A stretch of DNA of 64,000 nt from contig NZ_LMTJ01000004.1 in assembly GCF_001510715.1 (NCBI RefSeq), forward strand, positions 372,001 to 436,000. The letters run 5' to 3'. The position numbers were made by a program, and so were the translations under genes. The stretch comes from Bacillus sp. FJAT-29814. Its GTDB lineage: Bacteria > Bacillota > Bacilli > Bacillales > Cytobacillaceae. Below the pieces are notes generated by a model, which had not been told where the DNA came from, did not search any database, and saw only the letters and a program-made list of their open reading frames with translations. Positions within the stretch are counted from its first letter, which is position 1. The number at the start of each line of letters is the position of its first letter. Positions 23,801 to 33,307 of the stretch are shown here, in pieces.

Positions 23801-25042
23801 TTATTGTGTTCTTTCGCCGGCTAATGTTAATTTGGTTTCCTTTAAATCGCCGCCGCGATAATATTTAATTGTCATTTGTTCGCCAATTTTCTTTTCCTGG
23901 TATAAATGCTTCCTCAGGTCAATCACATCATTGATCTTTTTTCCATCCATTTCAACAATGACATCCAATTCTTTTAACCCGGCCGCCGCTGCCGGTGAGC
24001 CTGGTACGACCTGGCGAATCGCCACCCCATGGGTCACATCCCGTGGCAGCTTTAAAGCTTCTGCCTGATAATAAGCCGGAATTTCTTCAACAGATTTTAA
24101 GTCGATACCCATATAAGGTCGCTTGACCGAACCAAACTGCTCAAGGTCGTTAATTACCGGCTTCGCTGAATTAATTGGAATCGACAACCCAATACCCTCA
24201 ACCGCTGATTGGGCAATTTTCATCGAGTTGATCCCAATCACCTGCCCGGCCATATTAATAAGCGCCCCGCCGCTGTTCCCAGGGTTAATGGCGGCATCCG
24301 TCTGCAATACTTCCGATTGCCAATCGACGACCCCATCCTGGTTGATATCTGTCGGGATGGCCCGATTCAACCCCGAAATGATCCCTTGGGTGACAGAACC
24401 GGAGAAGGTCGGGCCAAGCGGGTTACCGATGGCAATGACTGGCTCACCCATTTTTAATGCATCTGAATCGCCAAACTCAGCAACTTTTTTAATTTGTGCT
24501 GCATCAATCTCTAGGACGGCTAAATCTGTCCAAATATCGCTTCCAAGTAGGGTTGCAGGAATCTTCGTCCCATCCGACAGGCTGACCTCCAATCTGGAAG
24601 CACCTTCGACAACGTGATGGTTTGTCACCACATAGGCTTTATTGCCTGCCTTCTTATAAATGACACCTGAGCCGGTTCCTGCCGGATCTTCCCTGTTGTT
24701 TCCTTCTTCGAACCAAAAGCTTGACGATGACGATTGAAGATTATTGATTCCGACAACCGCCTCTGCCGTTTTTTCAATGGCATTGGTCGTGTCGGTCTTC
24801 ACGTCATAAGAGATTTGCCGAACGACCTTTTGATTATTATTTCCATTGTCGGTGGCAGTTGGGTCAGTCTGGCCCGGTTCCACTGTATAAGGAAGAACAC
24901 CTCGTTCAGACAAGGCAGGAATCGAAATAATCACGAGCATGGCGCCCAGTACCGCGCCCACTAAACTAGCGATTAAAATTCCGCCTCTGTTTCCTTTCTG
25001 CTCCCGATATCGATTTGGAGAATGATCATCATAATACCCCAT
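23801..25042 (-). CDS. htrC: Membrane-anchored HtrA-type serine protease
   Basis: A 413-residue DegP/HtrA protease acting outside the membrane in envelope quality control. A short cytoplasmic N-terminus, one membrane anchor (about 21-45), a trypsin-like domain with His143 (VVTNHHVVEGA), Asp173 (WTDLAVLEID) and Ser257 (NPGNSGGAL), then one PDZ domain (about 305-405). This is B. subtilis YyxA/HtrC by position, at the end of the wal cluster. Downstream (leftward) lie its terminator and the DnaA-box cluster; upstream a terminator after walJ suggests it also has its own promoter. Confidence 0.93.
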   Translation of the reverse strand: MGYYDDHSPNRYREQKGNRGGILIASLVGAVLGAMLVIISIPALSERGVLPYTVEPGQTDPTATDNGNNNQKVVRQISYDVKTDTTNAIEKTAEAVVGINNLQSSSSSFWFEEGNNREDPAGTGSGVIYKKAGNKAYVVTNHHVVEGASRLEVSLSDGTKIPATLLGSDIWTDLAVLEIDAAQIKKVAEFGDSDALKMGEPVIAIGNPLGPTFSGSVTQGIISGLNRAIPTDINQDGVVDWQSEVLQTDAAINPGNSGGALINMAGQVIGINSMKIAQSAVEGIGLSIPINSAKPVINDLEQFGSVKRPYMGIDLKSVEEIPAYYQAEALKLPRDVTHGVAIRQVVPGSPAAAAGLKELDVIVEMDGKKINDVIDLRKHLYQEKKIGEQMTIKYYRGGDLKETKLTLAGERTQ

Positions 25043-25190
25043 GTTACACCATTCCTCTCTTTCGAAACAATTGCTAAACTATATTTTGGCTTATAATAAC
25101 AATTATACTCTTTCAGTGAGAATTTACTTAAAAATTGCATATATTTACATAAAACTTACGACTTTGTTCATAAATTTTTAATAAAAAAGC

Positions 25191-25212
25191 GAGGCCCCTG
25201 AAAGACGGCCTC
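25191..25212 (-). terminator. Terminator after walJ
   Basis: On the minus strand GAGGCC and GGCCTC form the stem, followed by GCTTTTTTATT. It ends the walRKHIJ operon before htrC. Confidence 0.7.
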
Positions 25213-25229
25213 ACTCAATAAGAGAACTG

Positions 25230-26024
25230 CTACACTGCTGTTAAAATCGTCGGTATTTTCGGATCGGTGTCATACAATTCAAACTGTTCGCCTACAATGA
25301 CGCCGCGGCTTTGTAACGTTTGGGTCACCGACATTCTGGCCAGGTCCTTCATGTTATTATCAAGGCTTAAATGGGCAAGATAAACTCGCTTCGTTTGGTC
25401 GCCAATACAATCGCTCATCGCCAAGGCGGCATCCTCATTGGAGACATGACCAACATCACTCAAGATCCGGCGCTTGATATTCCATGGGTAACGCCCCATT
25501 CGAAGCATCTGGACATCATGGTTGGATTCGAATATATAAACATCTGCATTGGAGATAATCCCCTTCATTCGGTCGCTCACATAGCCTGTGTCCGTAATTT
25601 GCACAAGCTTCCTCCCGCCATGATGAAAGACATAGAACATTGGCTCGGCAGCGTCATGGGAAACACCGAACGATTCAATCTCAACTGAACCAAAGCTCTT
25701 TACCGATTCCATATCAAACACAAACTTCTGTTCAGTTGGAATCACCCCGACTGAACTTTCCATCGCCAGCCACGTTTTTTCGTTGGCGTAGACAGGCAAT
25801 TTATATTTACGGGCAAGAACCCCGATTCCTTTAATATGGTCACTGTGCTCATGCGTGACAAAAATGGCGGACAGCTTGCTAATATCGCGGTCAATATGCT
25901 CAAACAGCTGCTCCATTTGCTTGCCGCTGTGCCCGGCATCCACAAGGAAGGAGTGTTCATCGGACTCTACATATAGAGCGTTCCCGGTACTGCCGCTAGA
26001 CAGAATGCTATAACGTAAAGACAT
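25230..26024 (-). CDS. walJ: MBL-fold metallohydrolase WalJ (YycJ)
   Basis: Metallo-beta-lactamase-fold hydrolase of 264 aa. The zinc motif is HEHSDH in [14 protein letters not shown], with further ligands downstream (SNHD, HVSNED, LAHLS). It is the conserved last gene of the wal operon; family members have been described as 5' exonucleases linked to replication-coupled processes. ATG 26024 ([15 protein letters not shown]) is chosen because it matches the usual family start and GGAG precedes it; a GTG four codons earlier would overlap that ribosome site and the end of walI. Confidence 0.93.
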   Translation of the reverse strand: MSLRYSILSSGSTGNALYVESDEHSFLVDAGHSGKQMEQLFEHIDRDISKLSAIFVTHEHSDHIKGIGVLARKYKLPVYANEKTWLAMESSVGVIPTEQKFVFDMESVKSFGSVEIESFGVSHDAAEPMFYVFHHGGRKLVQITDTGYVSDRMKGIISNADVYIFESNHDVQMLRMGRYPWNIKRRILSDVGHVSNEDAALAMSDCIGDQTKRVYLAHLSLDNNMKDLARMSVTQTLQSRGVIVGEQFELYDTDPKIPTILTAV

Positions 26025-26032
26025 ACTATTGT

Positions 26033-26833
26033 TCACTCCACATTTGTTTTTTCATCGCTATTAAATTGAATAATTTGCCCCTCAAAGGCGTTGACATACA
26101 GGCTGTCCTTATCATTCACGACAATTCGCCAGGTTGGGGCAAGTACCTGGGAGGCCGCCAACTGAATCCTCGTTGAGTAACCGAGTTCAACATTGGTAAT
26201 CTTGGATTTCTGCTTCAATTCACCCTTTTGGTGCAGGGTTTCGATCGCCTTCAAGGGCGTCAGGATTTCTTCTTTTGCGGCTAACCTTTCGATTTCCTCC
26301 AGATAGGTTTGCTGATAGGCTACAATCTGGTTATCGGAATTAACCGTAAAAACGATCATGCCATTAATATTTTTATATAATCGGAAGTTCTCAAATTGTT
26401 GAAAATAGGTTATCGTATTTTTCTTGTCATCTTTTTCCCCAAACTGATATTGATCTCCGTTTAGGATATTTTCCTTTATAAAAGAAGCAAGCTCGGATGG
26501 CTCAAATTTATTGCCTAACTGAAATGGCTTTTCCAACTCTGCTATGAGCGTGGTTCCAGGGTCTTTCACAACAGGAATCTGCCCTTTAAGCTTCATTAGA
26601 TCACTTTTTGTAAAAGATTTTGGCTGGGCGCTCAAATACTGCGCCATAATTTGCGTTTTGGGGAGTTCAACCTCAATCTTGATTTCTTGCCCCTTAAGCT
26701 TATCTTCAAATGAAGTCTCTGTCACCACTTCAAAATTATTGGCATCCCGGATTTTCATAAATTGAAATAATAAATACACATCCAAAATCAAAAAAGTAAT
26801 GATAAAAATTGTTTTAATTTTACTCCAATCCAC
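26033..26833 (-). CDS. walI: WalK regulator WalI (YycI)
   Basis: A 266-residue bitopic membrane protein with a short cytoplasmic N-terminus, one membrane helix ([20 protein letters not shown]) and an extracellular YycI domain. With WalH it forms a membrane complex that modulates the WalK sensor kinase in B. subtilis. The gene overlaps the end of walH by 14 bases, indicating translational coupling. The extracellular domain resembles YycH, as is known for the pair. Confidence 0.93.
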   Translation of the reverse strand: MDWSKIKTIFIITFLILDVYLLFQFMKIRDANNFEVVTETSFEDKLKGQEIKIEVELPKTQIMAQYLSAQPKSFTKSDLMKLKGQIPVVKDPGTTLIAELEKPFQLGNKFEPSELASFIKENILNGDQYQFGEKDDKKNTITYFQQFENFRLYKNINGMIVFTVNSDNQIVAYQQTYLEEIERLAAKEEILTPLKAIETLHQKGELKQKSKITNVELGYSTRIQLAASQVLAPTWRIVVNDKDSLYVNAFEGQIIQFNSDEKTNVE

Positions 26834-28145
26834 GATTAAATCCCCCCAGTTCTTCCATCGTAATCTCGCCCCACGTTCCGTGATAGCGATAGAACCAGGC
26901 TGGTTCTAGGAGGATTAGCCGATTTTCTTCCTTATCCCGTTCCATCCGATAGCCCAAGACCAATTCTTCCAAAAGCTCCGGTTTAAAATTCGGTCTGCTC
27001 TGTAAAAACTCAAGGGCCTTATGTCCTGAAGGTCGGGTGACCCGCTGCATTTCCGTTGTTAACGGAAGCTCAAGCACTATATTCGGCCGGATATATTGAT
27101 TAATTTCATTGCGACCCCAAGTCTGATAAATTTCTGAAAGTCCCCTGTCATTAAACACAGGGTATCCTTCAGTTGTATACAACCGAAAAGTGACAGAGGC
27201 TTGGTATTCATTTTTATAAACATAGCGATAGGTGTCTGTCCATCCGCCATGCTCGTTAACAAAATCAATACTGCGCTTGACCAGATCGTAGGAGGTTTCC
27301 ACATAATCGTCCTCCGCTGTCGGATTGACATAAGAGAGGATGTTTGTATCATTATTGACCGTCATTTTGCTTGTATCACTGCTATACTCTTCATTCTGCC
27401 CGACAGAATTTCTCTGGACAAAGCTTGGGTCCCTAAACAGGGCTTCTTTAAATTCATCGGAATTAAGGGTGACCGGCAAATATTTGTAGACAAACATTTC
27501 TGTTTCGCCGTCTGGCAAGAATAGCGTCCTATTTTCACTTGCATCAAAGACAAAATATCGCGGCAGCTTGGCAGCATTTTTGAAAAAATCCCTGTTAAAG
27601 GCATTTAAATTAGCGGGGGAGATGTTGCTGATGTACACCTGCCCAGTTGCTGTTGAGACAAAATAAACAATTCCATTTTCACTGCCTGTGTTTTCAACAT
27701 TGATGATGATTCGGTTAAAGTTGAACGTCGGTACCTTCTTGCCTTCAATATTTAGGACACTTCGGTATAATTCGATTGGAACCTCGCCGGGAAAAATAAT
27801 TTCCGCATTCCCGGCCCCATGGGTTAACTCCTTTAAATTGCTAACCTTTTCGGTGTAATTCTTGACATCAAAAAACGACCAGCCGCTTAATTCCTTAATG
27901 AGTTTATCAAGCTCGGCCGCATTGTTCGTCCCAAAATGGTCCCCTTTGTAATGGTATAAGACCCGGTCAGGTCGAATAATTTTTGGAATTTCCTTTTTCT
28001 CGCTTAAACTAACTTCGGAAATGGTATTGTCGCCATTTTCCATCGTTTCCAAATTAGGCTGATAGGTCCATAGATTCCAGGTGAAAAAAATACTCACTAA
28101 TACGAGAATCAATAGTATGATGGACTTGATACTTTCATATTTCAT
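26820..28145 (-). CDS. walH: WalK regulator WalH (YycH)
   Basis: A 441-residue protein with one N-terminal membrane helix (SIILLILVLVSIFFTWNLW) and a large extracellular YycH domain. It partners WalI in setting WalK activity. ATG 28145 overlaps the walK stop codon (ATGA), and GAGG lies ten bases upstream; a TTG two codons earlier sits too close to that site. The order walR-walK-walH-walI-walJ is fully conserved. Confidence 0.93.
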   Translation of the reverse strand: MKYESIKSIILLILVLVSIFFTWNLWTYQPNLETMENGDNTISEVSLSEKKEIPKIIRPDRVLYHYKGDHFGTNNAAELDKLIKELSGWSFFDVKNYTEKVSNLKELTHGAGNAEIIFPGEVPIELYRSVLNIEGKKVPTFNFNRIIINVENTGSENGIVYFVSTATGQVYISNISPANLNAFNRDFFKNAAKLPRYFVFDASENRTLFLPDGETEMFVYKYLPVTLNSDEFKEALFRDPSFVQRNSVGQNEEYSSDTSKMTVNNDTNILSYVNPTAEDDYVETSYDLVKRSIDFVNEHGGWTDTYRYVYKNEYQASVTFRLYTTEGYPVFNDRGLSEIYQTWGRNEINQYIRPNIVLELPLTTEMQRVTRPSGHKALEFLQSRPNFKPELLEELVLGYRMERDKEENRLILLEPAWFYRYHGTWGEITMEELGGFNRGLE

Positions 28146-29971
28146 GACCAATCATCCTCTTCCGTATACTCGAACGGCAATGAAAACGAAATCGTCGTGC
28201 CCTTTCCTTCCTGACTTGTCGCCCAAATGCTGCCGCCATGAGCATTGACTATTTCTTTGGCAATGGCAAGACCCAATCCTGTTCCGCCCATTTTGCGCGT
28301 CCTTGCTTTATCAACGCGATAAAATCGGTCAAATATTTTTCCAATACTCTCTTTTGGAATGCCTACTCCTTGGTCTGAGATGCTTACCACCATGGTGTTC
28401 TGTTTTTCCTTAATCGAAAATGTAACCCGGCCGCCTTCTGGAGAATATTTTAAGGCATTTGAAATAATGTTGTATAACACTTGGGTCATTTTATCTTCAT
28501 CGGCTTCAACAAAAATGGCGTGATCGGGAAGCTTTCTTTTTAGCGTCACATTCTGCTCCTTCGCCACTTCAAACCGGTCAATAATCCGGTTAAAGAAGTC
28601 AACAAAGTTCACCCATTCCATCTTCATCCGATAATCGGTGCTGTCCATCTTCGACAGCGTCAGCAGGTCATTGACAAGGCGGATCATCCGCTCGGTCTCG
28701 TTCCTGGTCACTTCCAAAAAGTTCGGCGCGATTTCCTCGTCCTGCCACGCCCCGTCCGCCAAGGCCTCCAGATAACTCCGCATCGTTGTAAGCGGCGTTC
28801 TCAGTTCATGAGATACATTGGCGACAAACTCCCGCCTTTCCGCATCAATTTTCTCCTGCTCGGTAATATCATGGAGCACACAAATCAACCCGTTCACGAA
28901 GCCTGTTTCTTTTTGAATCACAGAAAAATTGGCCCGAAGGATAAATCGCTCCGATTTCGTACTATAATCAAGGATTAACGAATCCTTTTCCTCTAGCAGA
29001 TCTTCAAAGGTATTTGTATCGTCCAAATCCAATAACGATACGATTGGCTGGGATAGAACTGTTTCACGTGAAACATTCAGCATCTCAGCTGCAGGCTCAT
29101 TGATTAAAATGACCCGGCCTCTTCGGTCGGTTGCTATGACCCCATCGGTCATATAAGACAGGACGGAGGAAAGCTTGCGGCGTTCCCCTTCGGTCATCGC
29201 TTGGGCTTCCTGCAGCTTCTTCGTTAGATGGTTAAACGTCATCGCGAGTGTCCCAATTTCATCGTGCCCGTACACTTTAACCTTACGTGAGAAATTCCCC
29301 TTTGCCATCGCCAGTGCGTGCTTTTTCATATCCGTTATCGGCCTGGTGATGGTCTGTGCCAATAAGATACCCAATATAGCCGTTACAGCCATAGCAATCC
29401 CAGTACCAGTCGCAAAAATCTTATTAATGGTTTTCATTTGCGCAAACACATTTTCAATTTTTGCCACAAGATAGATTGCACCAATTACTTTCTTGCCCGA
29501 CTTGATTGGGGTGGAGAGGACCCAAATCCGATGCCCGGATGGCTTGTCCAGTAACACGGCGCTCTGGTCTTCTTCCAACACCATGGATTGCTTAACCCTT
29601 AATTCTGTCGTTCGCTGTCCGACAACCCCCTGATTGCCGGGATGGGAAGTGCCTAAAATTTTCAGCGACCGGCTTTCTATTACCCTTACTTCGGAAATGT
29701 CACCAGCATTATCAAAATCCCTAAGAATTTTCTTGATGTCCTCCTCGAGTGAAGGATCTTCCGGCGTCCGCTGCTTTCCCATCTCCTCGCGAACATTATA
29801 GGCAAGCAAATTTACACGTTGTTTTATCGATGTCTGAAAATTTGTCCGCAGTGTTTCCTCCAGTTGCCTGACAAAATAAACACCAATGATCTGCATCGCC
29901 ACTAAGATCAGCAGGACATAGATGAGGACGAATTTAACGTGTATTGAGCGAAAGAAACCAACTTTTTTCAC
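28142..29971 (-). CDS. walK: Essential sensor histidine kinase WalK (YycG)
   Basis: A 609-residue membrane kinase controlling cell-wall hydrolases. Membrane helices at about 12-34 and 185-206 flank an extracellular sensor. HAMP (about 207-258), PAS (about 265-370), HisKA with His388 in FVANVSHELRTPL, and HATPase_c with N, G1 and G2 boxes (IISNALKYS, SDQGVGIP, GTGLGLAI) follow. It starts at GTG with GGAG nine bases upstream and lies six bases after walR. A perfect parS site (29060-29075) is embedded in the PAS-coding part, where it codes for VSRET. Confidence 0.96.
   Translation of the reverse strand: MKKVGFFRSIHVKFVLIYVLLILVAMQIIGVYFVRQLEETLRTNFQTSIKQRVNLLAYNVREEMGKQRTPEDPSLEEDIKKILRDFDNAGDISEVRVIESRSLKILGTSHPGNQGVVGQRTTELRVKQSMVLEEDQSAVLLDKPSGHRIWVLSTPIKSGKKVIGAIYLVAKIENVFAQMKTINKIFATGTGIAMAVTAILGILLAQTITRPITDMKKHALAMAKGNFSRKVKVYGHDEIGTLAMTFNHLTKKLQEAQAMTEGERRKLSSVLSYMTDGVIATDRRGRVILINEPAAEMLNVSRETVLSQPIVSLLDLDDTNTFEDLLEEKDSLILDYSTKSERFILRANFSVIQKETGFVNGLICVLHDITEQEKIDAERREFVANVSHELRTPLTTMRSYLEALADGAWQDEEIAPNFLEVTRNETERMIRLVNDLLTLSKMDSTDYRMKMEWVNFVDFFNRIIDRFEVAKEQNVTLKRKLPDHAIFVEADEDKMTQVLYNIISNALKYSPEGGRVTFSIKEKQNTMVVSISDQGVGIPKESIGKIFDRFYRVDKARTRKMGGTGLGLAIAKEIVNAHGGSIWATSQEGKGTTISFSLPFEYTEEDDWS
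29060..29075. promoter_or_regulatory. parS site inside walK
   Basis: TGTTTCACGTGAAACA, a perfect 16-base palindrome matching the ParB/Spo0J binding consensus. It lies within walK, about 31 kb from oriC. Confidence 0.93.
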
Positions 29972-29977
29972 AAGTCA

Positions 29978-30688
29978 TTACTCCTGTTCAGGATTGCGCA
30001 AATAATAACCGACTCCACGGCGCGTTACAATCCAGGCCGGGTGGCTCGGACTGTCTTCAATTTTTTCCCGCAGGCGTCTGACCGTTACGTCAACGGTTCG
30101 GACATCGCCGTAATAATCGTATCCCCATACCGTTTGCAATAGATGCTCCCTAGTCATTACCTGACCGATATGCTGGGCCAGATAATAGAGCAATTCAAAC
30201 TCCCGGTGGGTCAGTTCAATCGTCTCACCGCGTTTAGAAACGACATAAGCATCCGGATGAATCACAAGTGAACCAACCTCAATTTCATTCGTTTCATTTC
30301 CCGCCTCCGGCTGCGAAAGTACATGCTGATGCCGGCGCAGGTTAGCTTTGACACGGGCGATTAATTCCCTAGTGCTAAACGGCTTTGTTACATAATCATC
30401 AGCACCAAGCTCAAGTCCAAGCACTTTATCAATCTCAGAGTCCTTCGCCGTCAGCATAATAATCGGCATTTCATATTTTTTACGCACCTCGCGGCAAACT
30501 TCCATTCCGTCTCTTTGCGGCAGCATGATATCCAATAAGATTAAATCCGGCTGTATTTGTTCCACTAATTGAAGTGCTTCATTCCCATCATAGGCGCAAT
30601 AGACATCATAACCTTCTTTTTTGAGGTTAAACTGAAGAATATCAGCAATCGGTTTTTCATCATCGACAACAAGAATTTTCTTTTCCAT
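29978..30688 (-). CDS. walR: Essential response regulator WalR (YycF)
   Basis: OmpR/PhoB-type regulator of 236 aa. The receiver domain has the acidic pair Asp9/Asp10, phospho-acceptor Asp53 ([11 protein letters not shown]) and Lys in TAKDSE; the C-terminal winged helix carries [14 protein letters not shown]. It activates cell-wall hydrolase genes and represses their inhibitors in B. subtilis. ATG 30688 has AAGGAG seven bases upstream; the longer frame to 30742 lacks support. It is the first gene of the wal operon. Confidence 0.96.
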   Translation of the reverse strand: MEKKILVVDDEKPIADILQFNLKKEGYDVYCAYDGNEALQLVEQIQPDLILLDIMLPQRDGMEVCREVRKKYEMPIIMLTAKDSEIDKVLGLELGADDYVTKPFSTRELIARVKANLRRHQHVLSQPEAGNETNEIEVGSLVIHPDAYVVSKRGETIELTHREFELLYYLAQHIGQVMTREHLLQTVWGYDYYGDVRTVDVTVRRLREKIEDSPSHPAWIVTRRGVGYYLRNPEQE

Positions 30689-30820
30689 ACCATTGCTCCT
30701 TTTAATAAATTTATCTATTTTATCCAGGCTGTATAAAGTCATACCTACTCTATTTTACTTTACCACTGTTTCCGCTGAAATTCATCTATTACTAGTATTT
30801 GCATTTAGAGGAAAAAAGAA

Positions 30821-30846
30821 AAGCCCCTAGTCAAAACTAGAGACTT
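30821..30846 (-). terminator. Terminator of the M23 endopeptidase gene
   Basis: On the minus strand AAGTCTCTAGT pairs with ACTAGGGGCTT (two G-U pairs), then TTTCTTTTTT. It starts right after the stop codon. Confidence 0.78.
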
Positions 30847-32301
30847 TTATCGGTTTAAGTAATTCATCGGATCAACTTGGCCGCCATTTTTAAATACTTC
30901 GAAATGGAGGTGTACGCCGGTAACATTCCCGGTTGCTCCCATAATTCCGATTGCCTGCCCTTTTGAAACTGTCTGGCCGGCTGTCACATTTAGCGATGAC
31001 ATGTGGGCGTATAAGGTACGCAGCCCATTTTGGTGGTCAATGATCACTTTATTTCCGTAACCGCCGCTATCCCAGCCTGCTGAAACAACCACGCCATTAT
31101 CAGCCGCTTTAATCGTTTTGTCGCTTGGTCTAGCGATATCGATTCCTTTATGCATTCTGCCCCAGCGCGGGCCCATTTGACTGGAAATATAACCGCCTAC
31201 TGCTGGCCATGCCAGGCTTCCATCACCTCGGGACGGAATGGCTTTCGTTCCTTTGATTACAATGTTTTTTACCGGCTGTTGCAGGATTTGTTCACTTGTT
31301 TGGTCCTTCTTAACAGTTACGCCGTTTTGTTCAGAAATTAGATAAGTGACCGAGCGGGAACCATTTTGCCCCTGCTGCTTTTCAATAGTCTGGCCCTTTG
31401 GAATCGAAGCATCCTCGGTGACCTCTTTACTATATGGAATAGCTTCGACCTGATTGGCTTCTTTTTCAACAATGACTTCGACAAACGGCTGGGTTGCCGT
31501 AATATTGATCTCCTGTCCAATTTGCAGCAGGCTGTCTGCTGTTAATCCAGGATTTAGTCCGATAATATCAGCCAGGTTCATGCCATTACGATGGGCAATG
31601 GTCTCCAGCACATCCCCTGCCTGAACAACATATTTCTTTTCTTCGATACTGCCATTTCGTAAAAATGTGACCGCTTGTTCCGGTGACATTAATTTTTCTA
31701 TTTCAACATTTTGCTCTTCGATTGAAACATTTTTGGATAAACGAACGTCTAATAGACGAGTCTCATTTTCCTTTAATGGAGGCAATTCTGTTTCAGGTAG
31801 TGCTTGTCGGGCCTCAAGTGCCTGTAGTTGATCTTCTGGCACATATTGAAGCTTCATCTGACGAATGACTTCCTCGACATCAGCCTTGGTCTCTAAAAAG
31901 GCAACTGGCTTCCCGTCAATAAAGAGGGCTGCTGCTTCCGCGTGAATTTGAAAGGTGTTTTTGAAATTTTGAATTGTTTCGTTGTTATTGCCTGTGGAGC
32001 GAAAAACCTGTTCAGGTATGTATTGAACTTGTGAGCCAAGTTTAAGGTTCCTATGTTTAAGTAATTCTTTCATCGTACCTATTTTTTCTGCCACGACTTT
32101 ATCGACAACCTCTTTATCATTCACATTACCGATATATGTTCCATTCACATATACGTGATAAATGGTGGTAAGTTTTGATGAGTCAGCTAGTGCAACAGGC
32201 CCGCTGCTAAACGCGATAATGGATGCAGCAACAGTTGCGGCAACTGTCGTTTTTAACATTAACAACCGTTTTGTATTGGAATTTCTATTTAAGAAAAACA
32301 T
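30847..32301 (-). CDS. Secreted LysM-G5-M23 peptidoglycan endopeptidase
   Basis: A 484-residue exported wall hydrolase. A signal-type N-terminus (LLMLKTTVAATVAASIIAFS) is followed by a 150-residue region of repeated small domains, a LysM domain (KYVVQAGDVLETIAHRNGMN...), a G5-like domain and a C-terminal M23 metallopeptidase with MHKGIDIA and HLHFEV zinc motifs. It should cut peptide cross-bridges in peptidoglycan. AGGAGG lies five bases before the ATG. It stands next to walRK, and a WalR-like box lies 116 bases before its start, suggesting control by the neighbouring two-component system. Confidence 0.9.
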   Translation of the reverse strand: MFFLNRNSNTKRLLMLKTTVAATVAASIIAFSSGPVALADSSKLTTIYHVYVNGTYIGNVNDKEVVDKVVAEKIGTMKELLKHRNLKLGSQVQYIPEQVFRSTGNNNETIQNFKNTFQIHAEAAALFIDGKPVAFLETKADVEEVIRQMKLQYVPEDQLQALEARQALPETELPPLKENETRLLDVRLSKNVSIEEQNVEIEKLMSPEQAVTFLRNGSIEEKKYVVQAGDVLETIAHRNGMNLADIIGLNPGLTADSLLQIGQEINITATQPFVEVIVEKEANQVEAIPYSKEVTEDASIPKGQTIEKQQGQNGSRSVTYLISEQNGVTVKKDQTSEQILQQPVKNIVIKGTKAIPSRGDGSLAWPAVGGYISSQMGPRWGRMHKGIDIARPSDKTIKAADNGVVVSAGWDSGGYGNKVIIDHQNGLRTLYAHMSSLNVTAGQTVSKGQAIGIMGATGNVTGVHLHFEVFKNGGQVDPMNYLNR

Positions 32302-32416
32302 TTTTCCTCCTAAACCACGGTAAACCCCTTCAATCTAGCAGGAAAGAGTTATCCAGAATTTTAGACCTCCTTTAATTTAACATAGTTTTATATAAAAAGA
32401 TTAATAGTCTTTATAA

Positions 32417-32433
32417 TGTAACAAAAATGTATA
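32417..32433 (+). promoter_or_regulatory. WalR-like box before the M23 endopeptidase
   Basis: TGTAACAAAAATGTATA fits the WalR consensus TGTWAH-N5-TGTWAH with one mismatch in the second half. It lies 116 bases upstream of the endopeptidase start, a plausible place for regulation. Confidence 0.45.
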
Positions 32434-32642
32434 ATTGCTGACATTTTCCTACTTTTATTTGAAATATGCTAGGTAGTTTTTCCTGTTTTCTTGTAGGTAT
32501 ATGGGAGTAAATCCCTATTAAATCAAGGTTTTCGCTAGTTCTAGGGTCAGAAGGGCAAGTGTTACAAATTTGGCCACCCTAAGGGGGATTTTGTAAAAAA
32601 AAGGTAGTTTTTTTACGAGCCTATTACAGGTTTATTGCAAAT

Positions 32643-32755
32643 GGAAACTCGCCGATTGGCGAGTCCGTTAGGACGAAGACAGAGGCGTAGTTGAATTGGT
32701 GCGTTAGGAAAGCATAAAATTGGGAAAATTTTATGCTTTCCTATTAGCCAAAAAA
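32643..32755. repeat. Dispersed intergenic repeat, copy 1
   Basis: About 113 bases. The first 55 or so, from GAAACTCGCCGATTGGC to GCGTAGTTGAATT, are nearly identical to 39726-39780. The end TTTCCTATTAGC-AAAAAA is also shared. Between them copy 1 has a 17-bp perfect hairpin (TAGGAAAGCATAAAATT and its complement). Both copies lie just beyond a terminator of a leftward transcript. Confidence 0.75.
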
Positions 32756-32779
32756 GAAGCTTGCGGATGCGCAAGCTTC
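32756..32779 (-). terminator. Terminator of the tRNA cluster
   Basis: GAAGCTTGCG and CGCAAGCTTC form a perfect 10-bp stem with a GATG loop; on the minus strand it is followed by TTTTTTGG. It lies just after tRNA-Phe. Confidence 0.85.
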
Positions 32780-32786
32780 TTTGGGA

Positions 32787-32859
32787 TGGCTCAGGACGGA
32801 ATCGAACCGCCGACACATGGATTTTCAGTCCATTGCTCTACCGACTGAGCTACTGAGCC
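32787..32859 (-). tRNA. tRNA-Phe (GAA)
   Basis: A 73-base cloverleaf with acceptor GGCTCAG/CTGAGCC and discriminator A. The anticodon loop CTGAAAA gives GAA, and the T arm is GGCGGTTCGATTCCGTC. CCA is not encoded. It is the last tRNA of a four-gene leftward cluster. Confidence 0.95.
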
Positions 32860-32876
32860 AACTTGTTATGTACAAG

Positions 32877-32953
32877 TGGCGGTCTGGACGGGACTCGAAC
32901 CCGCGACCTCCTGCGTGACAGGCAGGCATTCTAACCAACTGAACTACCAGACC
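32877..32953 (-). tRNA. tRNA-Asp (GTC)
   Basis: A 77-base gene including an encoded CCA. The acceptor is GGTCTGG/CCAGACC with discriminator G, and the anticodon arm CCTGCCTGTCACGCAGG gives GTC. It lies between tRNA-Glu and tRNA-Phe. Confidence 0.95.
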
Positions 32954-33021
32954 AATTTATAATATCGATCGTCAGCAAGTAGACCGGGCTTGCCTGTCCC
33001 TTGCCAACAATCAATTGCCGA

Positions 33022-33093
33022 TGACCCCTACGGGATTCGAACCCGTGTTACCGCCGTGAAAGGGCGGTGTCTTAACCGCTTGACCAAGGGGCC
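33022..33093 (-). tRNA. tRNA-Glu (TTC)
   Basis: A 72-base cloverleaf with acceptor GGCCCCT/AGGGGTC (one G-U) and discriminator A. The anticodon arm CGCCCTTTCACGGCG gives TTC. CCA is not encoded. Confidence 0.95.
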
Positions 33094-33105
33094 ATTCATT
33101 AAGAA

Positions 33106-33181
33106 TGGTGAGCCATGAAGGACTCGAACCTTCGACCCTCTGATTAAAAGTCAGATGCTCTACCGACTGAGCTAATGGCTC
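33106..33181 (-). tRNA. tRNA-Lys (TTT)
   Basis: A 76-base gene including an encoded CCA. The acceptor is GAGCCAT/ATGGCTC and the anticodon arm CTGACTTTTAATCAG gives TTT. It is the first of four tRNAs (Lys-Glu-Asp-Phe) transcribed leftward, downstream of purA. Confidence 0.95.
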
Positions 33182-33275
33182 GTATAAAAACTGCTCGTTT
33201 GTGACGACGTTTTTTATAATATCATGATAGGGTATATTAGGCAATACTTTTTTTGAAAAAAGTTTTAAAACATGA

Positions 33276-33295
33276 AGCCCTCAATGAAGAGGGCT
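33276..33295 (-). terminator. Hairpin after purA
   Basis: AGCCCTC and GAGGGCT form a 7-bp stem with a 6-base loop; on the minus strand it is followed by TCATGTTTTAAAAC. The weak T tract means some transcription may continue into the tRNAs. Confidence 0.6.
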
Positions 33296-33307
33296 CCTTG
33301 TTATGAG

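Larger units (their letters stand above)
32302..32786. other. Intergenic region between the M23 gene and the tRNA cluster
   Basis: About 485 bases without a gene. It contains the WalR-like box (32417-32433), a leader or promoter region for the M23 gene, a G-rich stretch with a weak stem (TAGGG/CCCTA near 32542-32580), one copy of a dispersed repeat (32643-32755) and the tRNA terminator (32756-32779). Confidence 0.5.

Noticed and set aside
32521..32600. A G-rich stretch with pairing TAGGG/CCCTA upstream of the M23 gene, considered as a c-di-AMP (ydaO) riboswitch
   Set aside because: The conserved ydaO core elements could not be found on either strand and the region has no expression platform beside the M23 gene.
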